Shown here piece after piece: positions 56,651 to 64,000 of a stretch of 64,000 bases of DNA. The number at the start of each line of letters is the position of its first letter. The stretch's first letter is position 1. A model generated the notes under the pieces. It was not told where the DNA came from, did not search any database, and saw only the letters and a list, made by a program, of their open reading frames with translations. Both the position numbers and the translations under genes were made by a program. Origin of the DNA: Pseudomonadota bacterium. GTDB lineage: Bacteria; Pseudomonadota; Alphaproteobacteria; Rhizobiales; Beijerinckiaceae. Location of the stretch: the NCBI GenBank assembly GCA_021781815.1, contig JAJXWB010000016.1, forward strand, positions 1 through 64,000, given 5' to 3'.

Positions 56651-57415
56651 ATGACAGAGGGTTGGATTTTCTACGCCGCCGCGGCGCCGGCGGTGATCCT
56701 GGTCGGCTTGTCGAAGGGTGGGTTCGCCGGCCTCAGCCTCATCTCGCTGCCTCTGCTGACTCTGGTCGCGCCGCCGATCCGGGCGGCGGCGATCATGCTG
56801 CCGATCCTCATCGTGCAAGACATGGTCAGCGTATGGGCCTATCGCGGCGATTTCGACAGACGCGTCGTCGCCATCCTGCTCGCCGGCGGCGTGATCGGCA
56901 TCGCGCTGGCGACGGCCTTCGCCGCGCGTGTGTCGGATGCGGCCGTGCTGCTGTTCGTCGGCGCGATCGCGGCGGGCTTCGTGCTATATTCCTGGTTCAG
57001 GCGCGCCGTGCGAGGCGATGCGCCACAGGCGCCGCCGAAAATCGCCTCCGGTCTGTTCTGGGGGGCGTGCTGCGGCTTCACATCGTTCATCGCCAACGCC
57101 GGCGCGCCGCCCTTCCAGGCCTATGTGTTGCCGCTGCGCCTCAAGCCGCAGACCTACGCCGGCGTTCAGACGATGGTCTTCGCCGCGGTCAATCTCATCA
57201 AGCTCGCTGCATTTTTTGCGCTCGGGCAGGTCTCGTTCGCCAATTTCGCGCTGTCGGCGACGCTGTTTCCGATCGCCATCGTCTCGACGCTCGCCGGGGT
57301 CTGGCTGGTGCGTCGGGTTCAGACGATCGTGTTCTATAAAATAGTCTACGGACTGACGCTTGCGCTCGGGTTGAAGCTGATCTTCGACGGCGCCAGAGGC
57401 CTCGGCTGGATCTGA
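56651..57415 (+). CDS. TauE/SafE-family sulfite exporter-like protein
   Basis: 254 aa from the ATG at 56651. Eight hydrophobic helices with the family start VGLSKGGFAGLSLISLPLL and the mid-block FTSFIANAGAPPFQAYVLPL. Members export sulfoacetate, sulfite or other organic anions; substrate here unknown. It is divergent from prpE across 172 bp. Confidence 0.87.
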   Translation: MTEGWIFYAAAAPAVILVGLSKGGFAGLSLISLPLLTLVAPPIRAAAIMLPILIVQDMVSVWAYRGDFDRRVVAILLAGGVIGIALATAFAARVSDAAVLLFVGAIAAGFVLYSWFRRAVRGDAPQAPPKIASGLFWGACCGFTSFIANAGAPPFQAYVLPLRLKPQTYAGVQTMVFAAVNLIKLAAFFALGQVSFANFALSATLFPIAIVSTLAGVWLVRRVQTIVFYKIVYGLTLALGLKLIFDGARGLGWI

Positions 57416-57446
57416 CAGGAAAAGCGATGCGCGCGCTGCGCGGCGT

Positions 57447-57487
57447 GAATTCATGGGCCACGCCCTGACGCAGGCGCGGCCCAATTC
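57447..57487. terminator. Convergent-gene hairpin between TauE-like and binding-protein genes
   Basis: GAATT and TGGGCC at 57447-57459 pair with GGCCCA and AATTC at 57478-57487, with CGCC/GGCG inside. No long U tract; probably a bidirectional terminator. Confidence 0.5.
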
Positions 57488-57506
57488 CTGACGACCCCGC
57501 GCCGGC

Positions 57507-58721
57507 CTATTTCTTCACAAGCGGACATTCGCTCTGCGAAAGGGGACGCGCCGCGTCCTCCGCGGAAATATCCGCGACCTTCTTGTAGAGATCCCATTCG
57601 CCCTTCGATTCCGAGGGCTTCTTCACCTCGAACAGATAGGCCTTGACCATGCGGCGGCCGTCGGCGCGCAGCGGCGCGTCGCCGAACAGCTTGTCGACCC
57701 ACGGCGACGCCTTCATCTGCGCGACGACCTTTGCGCCGTCATGCGGATTGCCGCCCATCGCCTCCAGTATCTGGAGATAGTGCAACACGCCTGCATAGAC
57801 CCCCGCCTGGGTCATGGACGGCATTGGATGCTTGACCGCCCTTTCCGCGAACCGTTTCGCGAAGGCGCGCGTATCGTCGTTCATGTCCCAATAGTAAGAC
57901 GCGGTGAAGGTCAGGCCTTGCGCCGTCTTGAGGCCGAGCGAATGCGCGTCGTTGATGAAGAACAGCAGCGCGGCGAGCTTCTGGCCGCCCTGGACGATGC
58001 CGAACTCGGCAGCCTGCTTGATTGCATTGTCTGTGTCGCCGCCCGCATTGGCCAGTCCGATGACCTTCGCCTTCGACGCTTGCGCCTGCAGCAGGAACGA
58101 CGAGAAGTCCGGCGTGTTGATCGGGTGCTTGACGTCGCCCACGACCTTCCCGCCATTGGCGACGATGGCTGCGGTCGTGTCGCGCTCGAGCGCAGCGCCG
58201 AAGGCATAGTCCGCAGTCAGGAAAAACCAGGTATCGCCGCCAGCCTTGGTCAGCGCCTTGCCGGTGCCGTTGGCGAGCATGTAGGTATCGTAGGTTTCCG
58301 AGATCGCATTCGGCGTGCAGGCCTTGCCTGTCAGATCCGCCGAGCCCCCGCCGGAATTGATCATAACGCCGTTCTTCTCCTTCACGACATTGGAGACGGC
58401 AAGCATCACGCCGGAATTCGGCGTATCGGTGATCATGTCGACCTTGTCCACATCGAACCACTGGCGGGCGATGTTGACGCCGACATCCGGCTTGTTCTGA
58501 TGATCCGCCGACAGAATCTCGATTTTCCAGCCCTTTGCCTCAAGGCCGGAATCCTCGACCGCCATCTTGGCGGCGACGACCGAATTCGGCCCGCCGATAT
58601 CGGCGTACAGGCTCGACATGTCGTTCAGCACGCCGATCCGGACGTTCTTGTCCTGCGCCAGCGCCGGGGCGGCGGCGAACATCGCGCCGAGCGCGACCGC
58701 GTACAATAGACTGAATCTCAT
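57507..58721 (-). CDS. Orphan Liv-type ABC substrate-binding protein
   Basis: 404 aa from the ATG at 58721 (GGAGGGAA upstream); signal peptide 1-22 ending APALAQ. Type I periplasmic-binding fold: VRIGVLNDMSSLYADIGGP, the ADHQNKPDVG block, and FLTADYAFGAALERD. No permease or ATPase gene adjoins, so it must share an importer encoded elsewhere or act as a sensor. It is divergent from an acyl-CoA ligase gene across 174 bp, echoing the liv-ligase pairing near 11-18 kb. Confidence 0.88.
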   Translation of the reverse strand: MRFSLLYAVALGAMFAAAPALAQDKNVRIGVLNDMSSLYADIGGPNSVVAAKMAVEDSGLEAKGWKIEILSADHQNKPDVGVNIARQWFDVDKVDMITDTPNSGVMLAVSNVVKEKNGVMINSGGGSADLTGKACTPNAISETYDTYMLANGTGKALTKAGGDTWFFLTADYAFGAALERDTTAAIVANGGKVVGDVKHPINTPDFSSFLLQAQASKAKVIGLANAGGDTDNAIKQAAEFGIVQGGQKLAALLFFINDAHSLGLKTAQGLTFTASYYWDMNDDTRAFAKRFAERAVKHPMPSMTQAGVYAGVLHYLQILEAMGGNPHDGAKVVAQMKASPWVDKLFGDAPLRADGRRMVKAYLFEVKKPSESKGEWDLYKKVADISAEDAARPLSQSECPLVKK

Positions 58722-58895
58722 TATTCCCTCCATTTTCTGCCTTTCGGCGAGGATGCACAATCGCTCTCGCGATGGCAAACTTTAACGACGCCCCAGCGGC
58801 TTGTTCGACCTTGGCCTTGGTTTGCGCCTGCTCACATTCGCGCTATGCAGGTTCGGATCACTCGCAGCAAGCCTGAAGGCAAGGGGGCTTTCAAG

Positions 58896-60524
58896 ATGGC
58901 GCAGTCGCCTTACGACGCCGGCCTCGGCCGCAATCCCGCGAACTACCAGCCGTTGACCCCGCTGCAATTCCTGGAACGCGCGGCGTCGGTGTTTCCGGAC
59001 CGTCTCGCGGTCGTGCATGGCCCCCTGCGTCGGCCCTATCGCGACCTGTACGCCAGGTCGCGCCAGCTTGCCTCCGCTCTGGCGCAGCGCGGGATCGGCA
59101 AGGGCGACACTGTCTCCGTCATGATGGCCAATACGCCCGGCATGGTCGAATGCCATTATGGGATTCCCATGTGCAAGGCGGTTCTCAACACGCTGAACAC
59201 ACGCCTCGACGCCGCGATCATCGCCTTCACGCTCGATCACGCCGAGACGAAGGCGCTGATCGTCGATCGCGAATTCTCGCCGGTGGTCGCCGAGGCCCTG
59301 AAACTCGCGAAGGCGAAGCCGCTCCTGATCGACTACGACGACCCGGAATTCAAGGGCCCCGGCGAGCGTTTGGGCGAAATGGATTACGAGGACTTCATCG
59401 CTGCCGGCGATCCCGCCTACGCCTGGTCGATGCCGGATGACGAGTGGGACGCGATTTCGCTCAACTACACGTCTGGCACGACGGGCGATCCGAAAGGCGT
59501 CGTCTACCACCATCGCGGCGCCTATCTGCTCGGCCTCGGCAATGTTCTGGCTGGCTCGCTCGGCCGCCATCCCGTCTATCTCTGGACGTTGCCGATGTTC
59601 CATTGCAACGGATGGTGCTTTCCCTGGACGATCAGCGCCGTCGCCGGCACGCACGTCTGTCTGCGACAGGTGCGCGCCGGATTGATCTTCAGCCTCATGG
59701 CCGAGCATGGCGTCACGCACATGTGCGGCGCGCCGATCGTGATGTCCGCTCTGCTCGCGGCGACCCCGGCGGAGCGGAAGCCGCTGGCGCGCGCGGTCGA
59801 GTTCTTCACCGCCGCAGCGCCGCCGCCCGAAGCCGTGCTTGCCGCGATGAAGGAGGCGGGGTTCAACGTCACCCATGTCTATGGCCTGACCGAAGTCTAC
59901 GGGCCGTCCGTCGTCAACGAGTGGAATTCCGACTGGGACAACCTGCCCGCGGCCGAGCAGGCCGCGCTGAAGGCGCGTCAGGGCGTGCGCTATCTGGCGC
60001 TTGAGGCGCTGGACGTGCGCGACCCGGAAACGATGGAAAGCATCCCCGCCGACGGCAAGACGCTCGGCGAGGTCATGTTCCGCGGCAACACCGTGATGAA
60101 GGGCTATCTCAAGAACGATCGCTCGACGCAGGCGGCTTTCGCCGGCGGCTGGTTCCATTCGGGCGACCTCGGCGTGAAATATCCAGACGGCTACGTGCAA
60201 CTGAAGGACCGCTCGAAGGACATCATCATCTCCGGAGGAGAGAATATTTCCTCGATCGAGGTCGAAGACGCCCTGTTCAAGCATCCCGCGGTTGCGCAGG
60301 CCGCCGTCGTCGCCCGGCCGGACGACAAATGGGGCGAGACGCCCTGCGCCTTTGTCGAGTTGAAGAGCGATGCGACGGCGACCGAGGAGGAACTGGTCGA
60401 ATGGTGCCGCGGCCTGCTCGCGCGCTTCAAATGCCCGCGCCATATCGTGTTCACGGAACTGCCGAAGACATCGACCGGCAAGATCCAGAAATACGTGCTG
60501 CGCGAGCGGGCCAGGGCTTTGTGA
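58896..60524 (+). CDS. Acyl-CoA synthetase (medium-chain/AlkK-like)
   Basis: 542 aa from the ATG at 58896. P-loop NYTSGTTGDPKGVVYHHRG, HVYGLTEVYGP, GWFHSGDLGVKYPDGYVQLKDRSKD and the final KTSTGKIQKYVLR with the catalytic lysine. It resembles the ACSM/AlkK type that activates medium-chain or branched acids. Likely works on whatever the divergent binding protein delivers. Confidence 0.9.
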   Translation: MAQSPYDAGLGRNPANYQPLTPLQFLERAASVFPDRLAVVHGPLRRPYRDLYARSRQLASALAQRGIGKGDTVSVMMANTPGMVECHYGIPMCKAVLNTLNTRLDAAIIAFTLDHAETKALIVDREFSPVVAEALKLAKAKPLLIDYDDPEFKGPGERLGEMDYEDFIAAGDPAYAWSMPDDEWDAISLNYTSGTTGDPKGVVYHHRGAYLLGLGNVLAGSLGRHPVYLWTLPMFHCNGWCFPWTISAVAGTHVCLRQVRAGLIFSLMAEHGVTHMCGAPIVMSALLAATPAERKPLARAVEFFTAAAPPPEAVLAAMKEAGFNVTHVYGLTEVYGPSVVNEWNSDWDNLPAAEQAALKARQGVRYLALEALDVRDPETMESIPADGKTLGEVMFRGNTVMKGYLKNDRSTQAAFAGGWFHSGDLGVKYPDGYVQLKDRSKDIIISGGENISSIEVEDALFKHPAVAQAAVVARPDDKWGETPCAFVELKSDATATEEELVEWCRGLLARFKCPRHIVFTELPKTSTGKIQKYVLRERARAL

Positions 60525-60551
60525 CGCGGCCGGATTTCGAGTAGACCGCGC

Positions 60552-61787
60552 CTAGAGCAGCCGCGTCCGGATCGTGCCCTCGATCCTGCCGAGTTCGGCG
60601 AACACCTTTTCGCGTTCGCCGCTTGCGCCGTCTGCGTCGACCACGACATAGCCGATATCGGCGTCGGTCTGCAGATATTGCGCGGCGATGTTGAGATTGC
60701 GGCCGGCGAATATCTGGTTGATGTGCTGGAGCACGCCAGGCGTGTTGCGGTGGATATGCACGAAGCGCGTGCCGCCGACATGCGGCGGCAGTTGCACTTG
60801 CGGAAAACCGACCGCCCCGAAGGTCGCGCCCGTCTCCGCATAGTCGACGAGCTTGCGCGCCACCTCCGCGCCGATTCGCTCCTGCGCCTCCTCGGTCGAA
60901 CCGCCGACATGGGGCGTCAGGATCACATTCGGCAGCCCCTGTAGCGGAGACACGAACTTCTCCTTGTTCGACCCCGGCTCGACCGGAAACACGTCGATCG
61001 CCGCGCCACGCAGATGGCCCTCGCGCAGGGCGCGCGCCAGCGCGTCGATATCGACCACCGTGCCGCGCGCATCGTTGATGAGATAGGCGCCCTTCTTCAT
61101 GGCGCGGATTTCGGCCTCGCCCATCATGTTCCGCGTCAACCCGGTCTCAGGAACATGCAGCGAGACCACGTCCGAAACCGCCAGCAGTTCTTCGAGCGTT
61201 TCGGTGGGCTCCACATTGCCGCGGCGCAGCTTGTCGGTCAGATCGAAGAACACCACGCGCATGCCCATCGCCTCTGCGAGTCCGGCGAGCTGACTGCCTA
61301 TATTCCCGTAACCGACAATACCGAGCGTCTTGCCGCGCACCTCGAAACTGCCTTCGGCTGATTTGTCCCATCCGCCGGCGTGCGCGCTGTTCGAACGCGG
61401 GAAAATTCCGCGCAGAAGCATCACGATTTCGCCGATGACGAGTTCGGCGACCGAGCGCGTGTTCGAGAACGGCGCGTTGAACACGGGAACGCCGAGCTTG
61501 CGCGCCGCGCCCAGATCCACCTGGTTGGTTCCGACACTGAAGCAGCCGACAGTGATGAGATTGGCGGCCCTGGCGAGCGCCTCCCCGGTCAGTTTGGTGC
61601 GCGAACGTATGCCCACGATGTGCGCGTCGGCGATAGCCCGGCGCAGATCGTCGCCGTCGAGCGCCTTCGGCAGGCGCTCGACGTTTTCAAACCCCGAACT
61701 GCGGAACAACTCGACGGCGCTGTCGTTGATGCCCTCCAGCAGGACGACGCGAAGCTCTTTGCGGACGAGGGAGGCGGGATCGATCAT
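60552..61787 (-). CDS. serA: D-3-phosphoglycerate dehydrogenase
   Basis: 411 aa from the ATG at 61787, matching the E. coli-type enzyme. SRTKLTGEAL, NAPFSNTRSVAELVIGE, NAD loop LGIVGYGNIGSQLAGLAE, and a C-terminal ACT domain (HRNTPGVLQHINQIFAGRN) for serine feedback. First step of serine synthesis from 3-phosphoglycerate. Tail to tail with the ligase gene, 27 bp apart. Confidence 0.95.
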   Translation of the reverse strand: MIDPASLVRKELRVVLLEGINDSAVELFRSSGFENVERLPKALDGDDLRRAIADAHIVGIRSRTKLTGEALARAANLITVGCFSVGTNQVDLGAARKLGVPVFNAPFSNTRSVAELVIGEIVMLLRGIFPRSNSAHAGGWDKSAEGSFEVRGKTLGIVGYGNIGSQLAGLAEAMGMRVVFFDLTDKLRRGNVEPTETLEELLAVSDVVSLHVPETGLTRNMMGEAEIRAMKKGAYLINDARGTVVDIDALARALREGHLRGAAIDVFPVEPGSNKEKFVSPLQGLPNVILTPHVGGSTEEAQERIGAEVARKLVDYAETGATFGAVGFPQVQLPPHVGGTRFVHIHRNTPGVLQHINQIFAGRNLNIAAQYLQTDADIGYVVVDADGASGEREKVFAELGRIEGTIRTRLL

Positions 61788-61810
61788 GATGACTCTGCGG
61801 GTTGACGAGT

Positions 61811-62845
61811 TCAGACGGCGATGCGGCGCGGCGCGAATATGCGCCGCCACCACGGGCGATGGCGCGCGGACGCTTCGGCGCCCTTGCGTTCGAGAGCGGC
61901 GGCTTCCCCGCGCCCGCCCGGAATGAAGGCGTCGAACGCCGCCCAGAACTGCTCGCGGATCGCGTCGCGCTCCTGCAGGATTTCGTGGCGCGCGCCGGCG
62001 AGCCGGATCATGCGGCCGGCCCTCAGACTGTTGGCGAACCGCTCGATCGCCGTCGTGGAGACGACATGGTCCTCCGCGCCGGCCAGGATCAGGACCGGCG
62101 TCGTCGTGCGGCGCGGGAATTCCGGGTCAGCCAGCCGGCGCGTGATCCGCAGGGCGGCATTGACCCAGCCGATCGTCGGGCCGCCGACGGCCAGTTGCGG
62201 CGCAGCGGCGACGATCGCCGCATTGCGCGCGTAGCGAACCGGATCGGAGGTCAGGTCGTTGCCCTCGAACGGGCGCGACATGCCCGACGCGCGGCCTCCG
62301 CCAGGCGCGAAGGCCGCCCCGAAACCCGCAATGTCCGCGACTTCGATGATGGCCCGCGCGAGCGGTCGCTGGAGCGGGCCGGCGATGTCGATCATCGGCG
62401 CAGTCAGCACGATGCGGTCGAACGGCGAATTGCCCGCCCGCGCCTGCGACAGCAGAACCGCCCCGCCCATCGAATGGGCGAGCGCGAACCAGGGGCGCGG
62501 ACACAGGAATTGCAGAACCTGCTTGTAGAGCGCGTCGAGGTCGCGCTCGAACATCGAGAAATCGTCGATATGTCCCTTGGCTGGATCCGGCAACTCGCGC
62601 GCCGACAGGCCCTGCCCCCGCCAGTCCATTGCGATGACGGAAAAGTTGCGGGCGACCAGTTCGCGGATCGTCTCGAAATATTTCTCGATGAATTCGCCGC
62701 GCCCGGTGAACACGCATACCGTGCCGTTGGTCGATGGACCGGGCGACCAGCGCACGATGCGCAGCAGCACGCCGTCCTCAGCGCCGACCGCCGAAACCAG
62801 CGCGCCGTCGGGAACGGGGTTGTCGGGCGTGCCGATGAGCTCCAA
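61811..62845 (-). CDS. pldB: Lysophospholipase-like alpha/beta hydrolase
   Basis: 344 aa from the TTG at 62845, supported by GAGG five bases upstream. A longer frame to 62944 reads through a palindromic repeat and is not credible. Motifs: TGRGEFIEKYFETI, DWRGQGLS, nucleophile AHSMGGAVLL, catalytic D in LAGAEDHVV and H in AGARHEIL. Serine hydrolase of the PldB type acting on lysophospholipids or monoacylglycerol. 23 bp before serA on the same strand. The C-terminal tail is Arg-rich. Confidence 0.87.
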   Translation of the reverse strand: MELIGTPDNPVPDGALVSAVGAEDGVLLRIVRWSPGPSTNGTVCVFTGRGEFIEKYFETIRELVARNFSVIAMDWRGQGLSARELPDPAKGHIDDFSMFERDLDALYKQVLQFLCPRPWFALAHSMGGAVLLSQARAGNSPFDRIVLTAPMIDIAGPLQRPLARAIIEVADIAGFGAAFAPGGGRASGMSRPFEGNDLTSDPVRYARNAAIVAAAPQLAVGGPTIGWVNAALRITRRLADPEFPRRTTTPVLILAGAEDHVVSTTAIERFANSLRAGRMIRLAGARHEILQERDAIREQFWAAFDAFIPGGRGEAAALERKGAEASARHRPWWRRIFAPRRIAV

Positions 62846-62872
62846 GAGCGCCTCGTCTGAAGGCCGGACCAG

Positions 62873-62926
62873 GCGTCCCCGCGAACACGGGAATCCAAAC
62901 CGCCGGCGGCGGTCTGGAATGACAGG
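62873..62926. repeat. Second palindromic repeat copy, partial
   Basis: GTCCCCGCGAACACGGGAAT, then ATCCA, a CCGCCGGCGGCGG hairpin and TGGAATGACA, related to the element at 43901-43994 but shorter and in inverse order. It lies between the lysophospholipase start and the hsp20 promoter. Confidence 0.7.
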
Positions 62927-63028
62927 ACTTGACCGGACCATCAAGCCCGGCCGGTCGAATGGCGATGTCGCTGGCGGCTGTCCCTATCGCGCTCCTGGCG
63001 CCAGGCCGCGCAAATTTGGGACGCCCCT

Positions 63029-63057
63029 CTTGCGGGCCAAAAACGCGCGCCCACATT
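63029..63057 (+). promoter_or_regulatory. Possible sigma-32 promoter of hsp20
   Basis: CTTG at 63029-63032 and CCCACATT at 63050-63057, 17 bp apart, resemble a heat-shock promoter (CTTGAAA, CCCCATnT). Start of transcription near 63065 would give a leader of about 94 nt, fitting the thermometer below. The match is imperfect. Confidence 0.35.
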
Positions 63058-63097
63058 GGGGGAGGCGCGCGCCAAGGATGGGCGCGCCGTTTCACCC

Positions 63098-63158
63098 GGC
63101 GCTTTAGGGCCGGCCATCTCGGCTGAAGCGCCGCATGTCGCTCAATGGAGGACCTGCC
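63098..63158 (+). promoter_or_regulatory. ROSE-like RNA thermometer in the hsp20 leader
   Basis: An outer stem GGCGCTT (63098-63104)/AAGCGCC (63126-63132) is followed by a weak hairpin in which TCGCT (63138-63142) faces the ribosome-binding site GGAGGA (63147-63152): U-A, C-G, G opposite G, C-A, U-G. U(U/C)GCU opposite AGGA with a G-G mismatch is the known ROSE signature controlling small heat-shock genes in rhizobia. Heat would melt it and free the site. Confidence 0.7.
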
Positions 63159-63614
63159 ATGCGTACTTTTGACCTCGCTCCGCTTTATCGGTCCACGATT
63201 GGATTCGATCGGCTGTTTTCGCTGCTCGACCAGGCCGCCGGCGCCGAGCCGACATCCTATCCGCCTTACAACATCGAGCGCACAGGCGAAAACGCCTATC
63301 GCATCTCGGTCGCTGTAGCGGGTTTCAGCGAGAAAGACCTGACCATCGAGGCGCGTGAAAACACGCTGACGATCCGCGGCGCGAAAGAGACGAGCGCCGA
63401 ACCGCCGCAGACCGAAACTCTGTATCAAGGTATCGCCGCCCGCGCATTCGAGCGCCGGTTCCAGCTCGCCGATCATGTTCAGGTGATTGGCGCGCGGCTC
63501 GAGCACGGCCTGCTGCACGTAGAACTCGTTCGCGAGATTCCGGAAGCGCAGAAGCCGCGCCAGATCGCGATCGGCGGCGGCGCGCCGAAGGTCGTCGAAG
63601 CCAAGGCGGCCTGA
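63159..63614 (+). CDS. Small heat-shock protein, Hsp20/IbpA family
   Basis: 151 aa from the ATG at 63159, with TGGAGGA seven bases upstream. Alpha-crystallin domain (about 35-130): YPPYNIERTGENAYRISVAVAG compressed, LTIEARENTLTIRGAKE, and FERRFQLADHVQVIGARLEHG. The N-terminal MRTFDLAPLYRSTIGFDRLF is typical of class A rhizobial sHsps. ATP-independent holdase. Terminator follows. Confidence 0.95.
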   Translation: MRTFDLAPLYRSTIGFDRLFSLLDQAAGAEPTSYPPYNIERTGENAYRISVAVAGFSEKDLTIEARENTLTIRGAKETSAEPPQTETLYQGIAARAFERRFQLADHVQVIGARLEHGLLHVELVREIPEAQKPRQIAIGGGAPKVVEAKAA

Positions 63615-63635
63615 TCGACCGATCAGGAAATCACG

Positions 63636-63660
63636 GGGCGCCCTTTCGGGCGCCCTTTTT
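63636..63660 (+). terminator. Intrinsic terminator after hsp20
   Basis: GGGCGCCC (63636-63643), loop TTTC, GGGCGCCC (63648-63655), then TTTTT. Confidence 0.92.
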
Positions 63661-63667
63661 CATGCGC

Positions 63668-63988
63668 TTATTTCGTCAGGTCTGGCGCCGGCGCGGCGGC
63701 TGGCGCCTGGTCCTGCACGGCCGGCGCCGGAGCGGCGGCGGCGACGTCCGGCGCGCGGGCGACAGGCTCGACGCGCGGGCCGATGTCCCCGGCTGGCTTC
63801 GCCAGCGCCGAAGGTTGCGCATCTGGCGTCAGCGGCGTCTGCGGCGCAGGGACGATGGTCGCAGGCGCAGCCGCCGTTCCCGGCGCGACCGGCGCCCTGC
63901 TCGCCTGGCTCGGCGCAGGTTTGGCCGGCGTCAGGCGCGGCGCCTCGGCCGGCGTCCGGGCTGCGGTTGTCGACTTTGGCTTCGACAT
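63668..63988 (-). CDS. Pro/Ala-rich hypothetical protein, possibly cut by the window edge
   Basis: 106 aa if the ATG at 63988 is the start; the frame stays open to the window end, so the true protein may be longer. Low complexity, rich in Pro and Ala with scattered Thr, ending APDLTK. Could be the tail of a secreted or histone-like protein, or chance open frame in GC-rich DNA. No function assigned. Confidence 0.4.
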   Translation of the reverse strand: MSKPKSTTAARTPAEAPRLTPAKPAPSQASRAPVAPGTAAAPATIVPAPQTPLTPDAQPSALAKPAGDIGPRVEPVARAPDVAAAAPAPAVQDQAPAAAPAPDLTK

Positions 63989-64000
63989 CGGCCTGTGCGG

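Noticed and set aside
58782-60443. 553-codon minus-strand frame opposite the acyl-CoA ligase
   Set aside because: No motif; ligase motifs on the plus strand are complete.
62778-63518. 246-codon minus-strand frame spanning the repeat and hsp20
   Set aside because: It contains the CHSRPPPAVWIPVFAGT-type string that arises from translating the palindromic repeat, and overlaps hsp20.

Overview
The window is high-GC DNA with tightly packed genes and many GTG and TTG starts. It looks like the chromosome of an alphaproteobacterium, most likely of the Hyphomicrobiales (Rhizobiales). Supporting marks are a tolQRAB cluster with Tat-type TolB, a split transhydrogenase (pntAA/pntAB/pntB), the small alphaproteobacterial aa3-oxidase subunit IV, paired YdcH proteins, a DUF882 protein, a ROSE-like RNA thermometer before a small heat-shock gene, and an alphaproteobacterial-type Zur palindrome. 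I cannot name genus or species. No transposase, phage gene, rRNA, tRNA or CRISPR array was recognised.

Layout. 0-3.7 kb: tolQ-tolR-tolA-tolB (minus strand). 4-5.6 kb: a beta-barrel outer-membrane protein. 5.8-7.9 kb: galU and galE, divergent. 7.9-18.6 kb: a long minus-strand run with an acyl-CoA ligase, a complete Liv-type ABC importer (livG, livH, livM, binding protein, livF) and a PaaK-like ligase, running on into thiD, hemH and cutA. A Crp/Fnr regulator and a Tat-exported metallo-beta-lactamase-fold protein sit upstream of it. 20.6-25.6 kb: a zinc operon behind a perfect 15-bp Zur palindrome. Its order is a 58-aa His-rich membrane peptide, znuC, znuB, znuA, a CobW-type GTPase with a polyhistidine loop, and a WD40 protein. 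25.6-33.5 kb: an EamA transporter, a DUF4139 protein, a DUF882/M15-like protein and a large autotransporter. 33.5-37.4 kb: two tandem WcbI-like proteins facing a GSCFA protein, then a methyltransferase. 37.6-41.9 kb: a DUF1614-like membrane protein, an NtrC-type regulator and PepF.

41.9-44.3 kb is the most accessory-looking part. It holds a RelE/HigB-like toxin with an HTH antitoxin, a secreted LprI-like protein, and a Doc toxin separated by a palindromic repeat from an AbrB/MazE-like antitoxin. 44.3-49.1 kb: an ABC1/UbiB kinase, the oxidase subunit and the transhydrogenase. 49.2-54.4 kb: an alpha/beta hydrolase, a TPR lipoprotein, rpsU, purE-purK and two ydcH genes. 54.6-60.5 kb: prpE, a TauE-like exporter, an orphan Liv-type binding protein and a divergent acyl-CoA ligase. 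60.5-64 kb: serA, a lysophospholipase-like hydrolase, a second repeat copy, a thermometer-controlled hsp20 and an edge ORF.

The best candidates for something undescribed are the His-rich 58-aa membrane peptide that opens the Zur-type operon (with the WD40 protein closing it), and the WcbI-WcbI/GSCFA module. Functions are assigned from motifs and family memory only; no database search was run.
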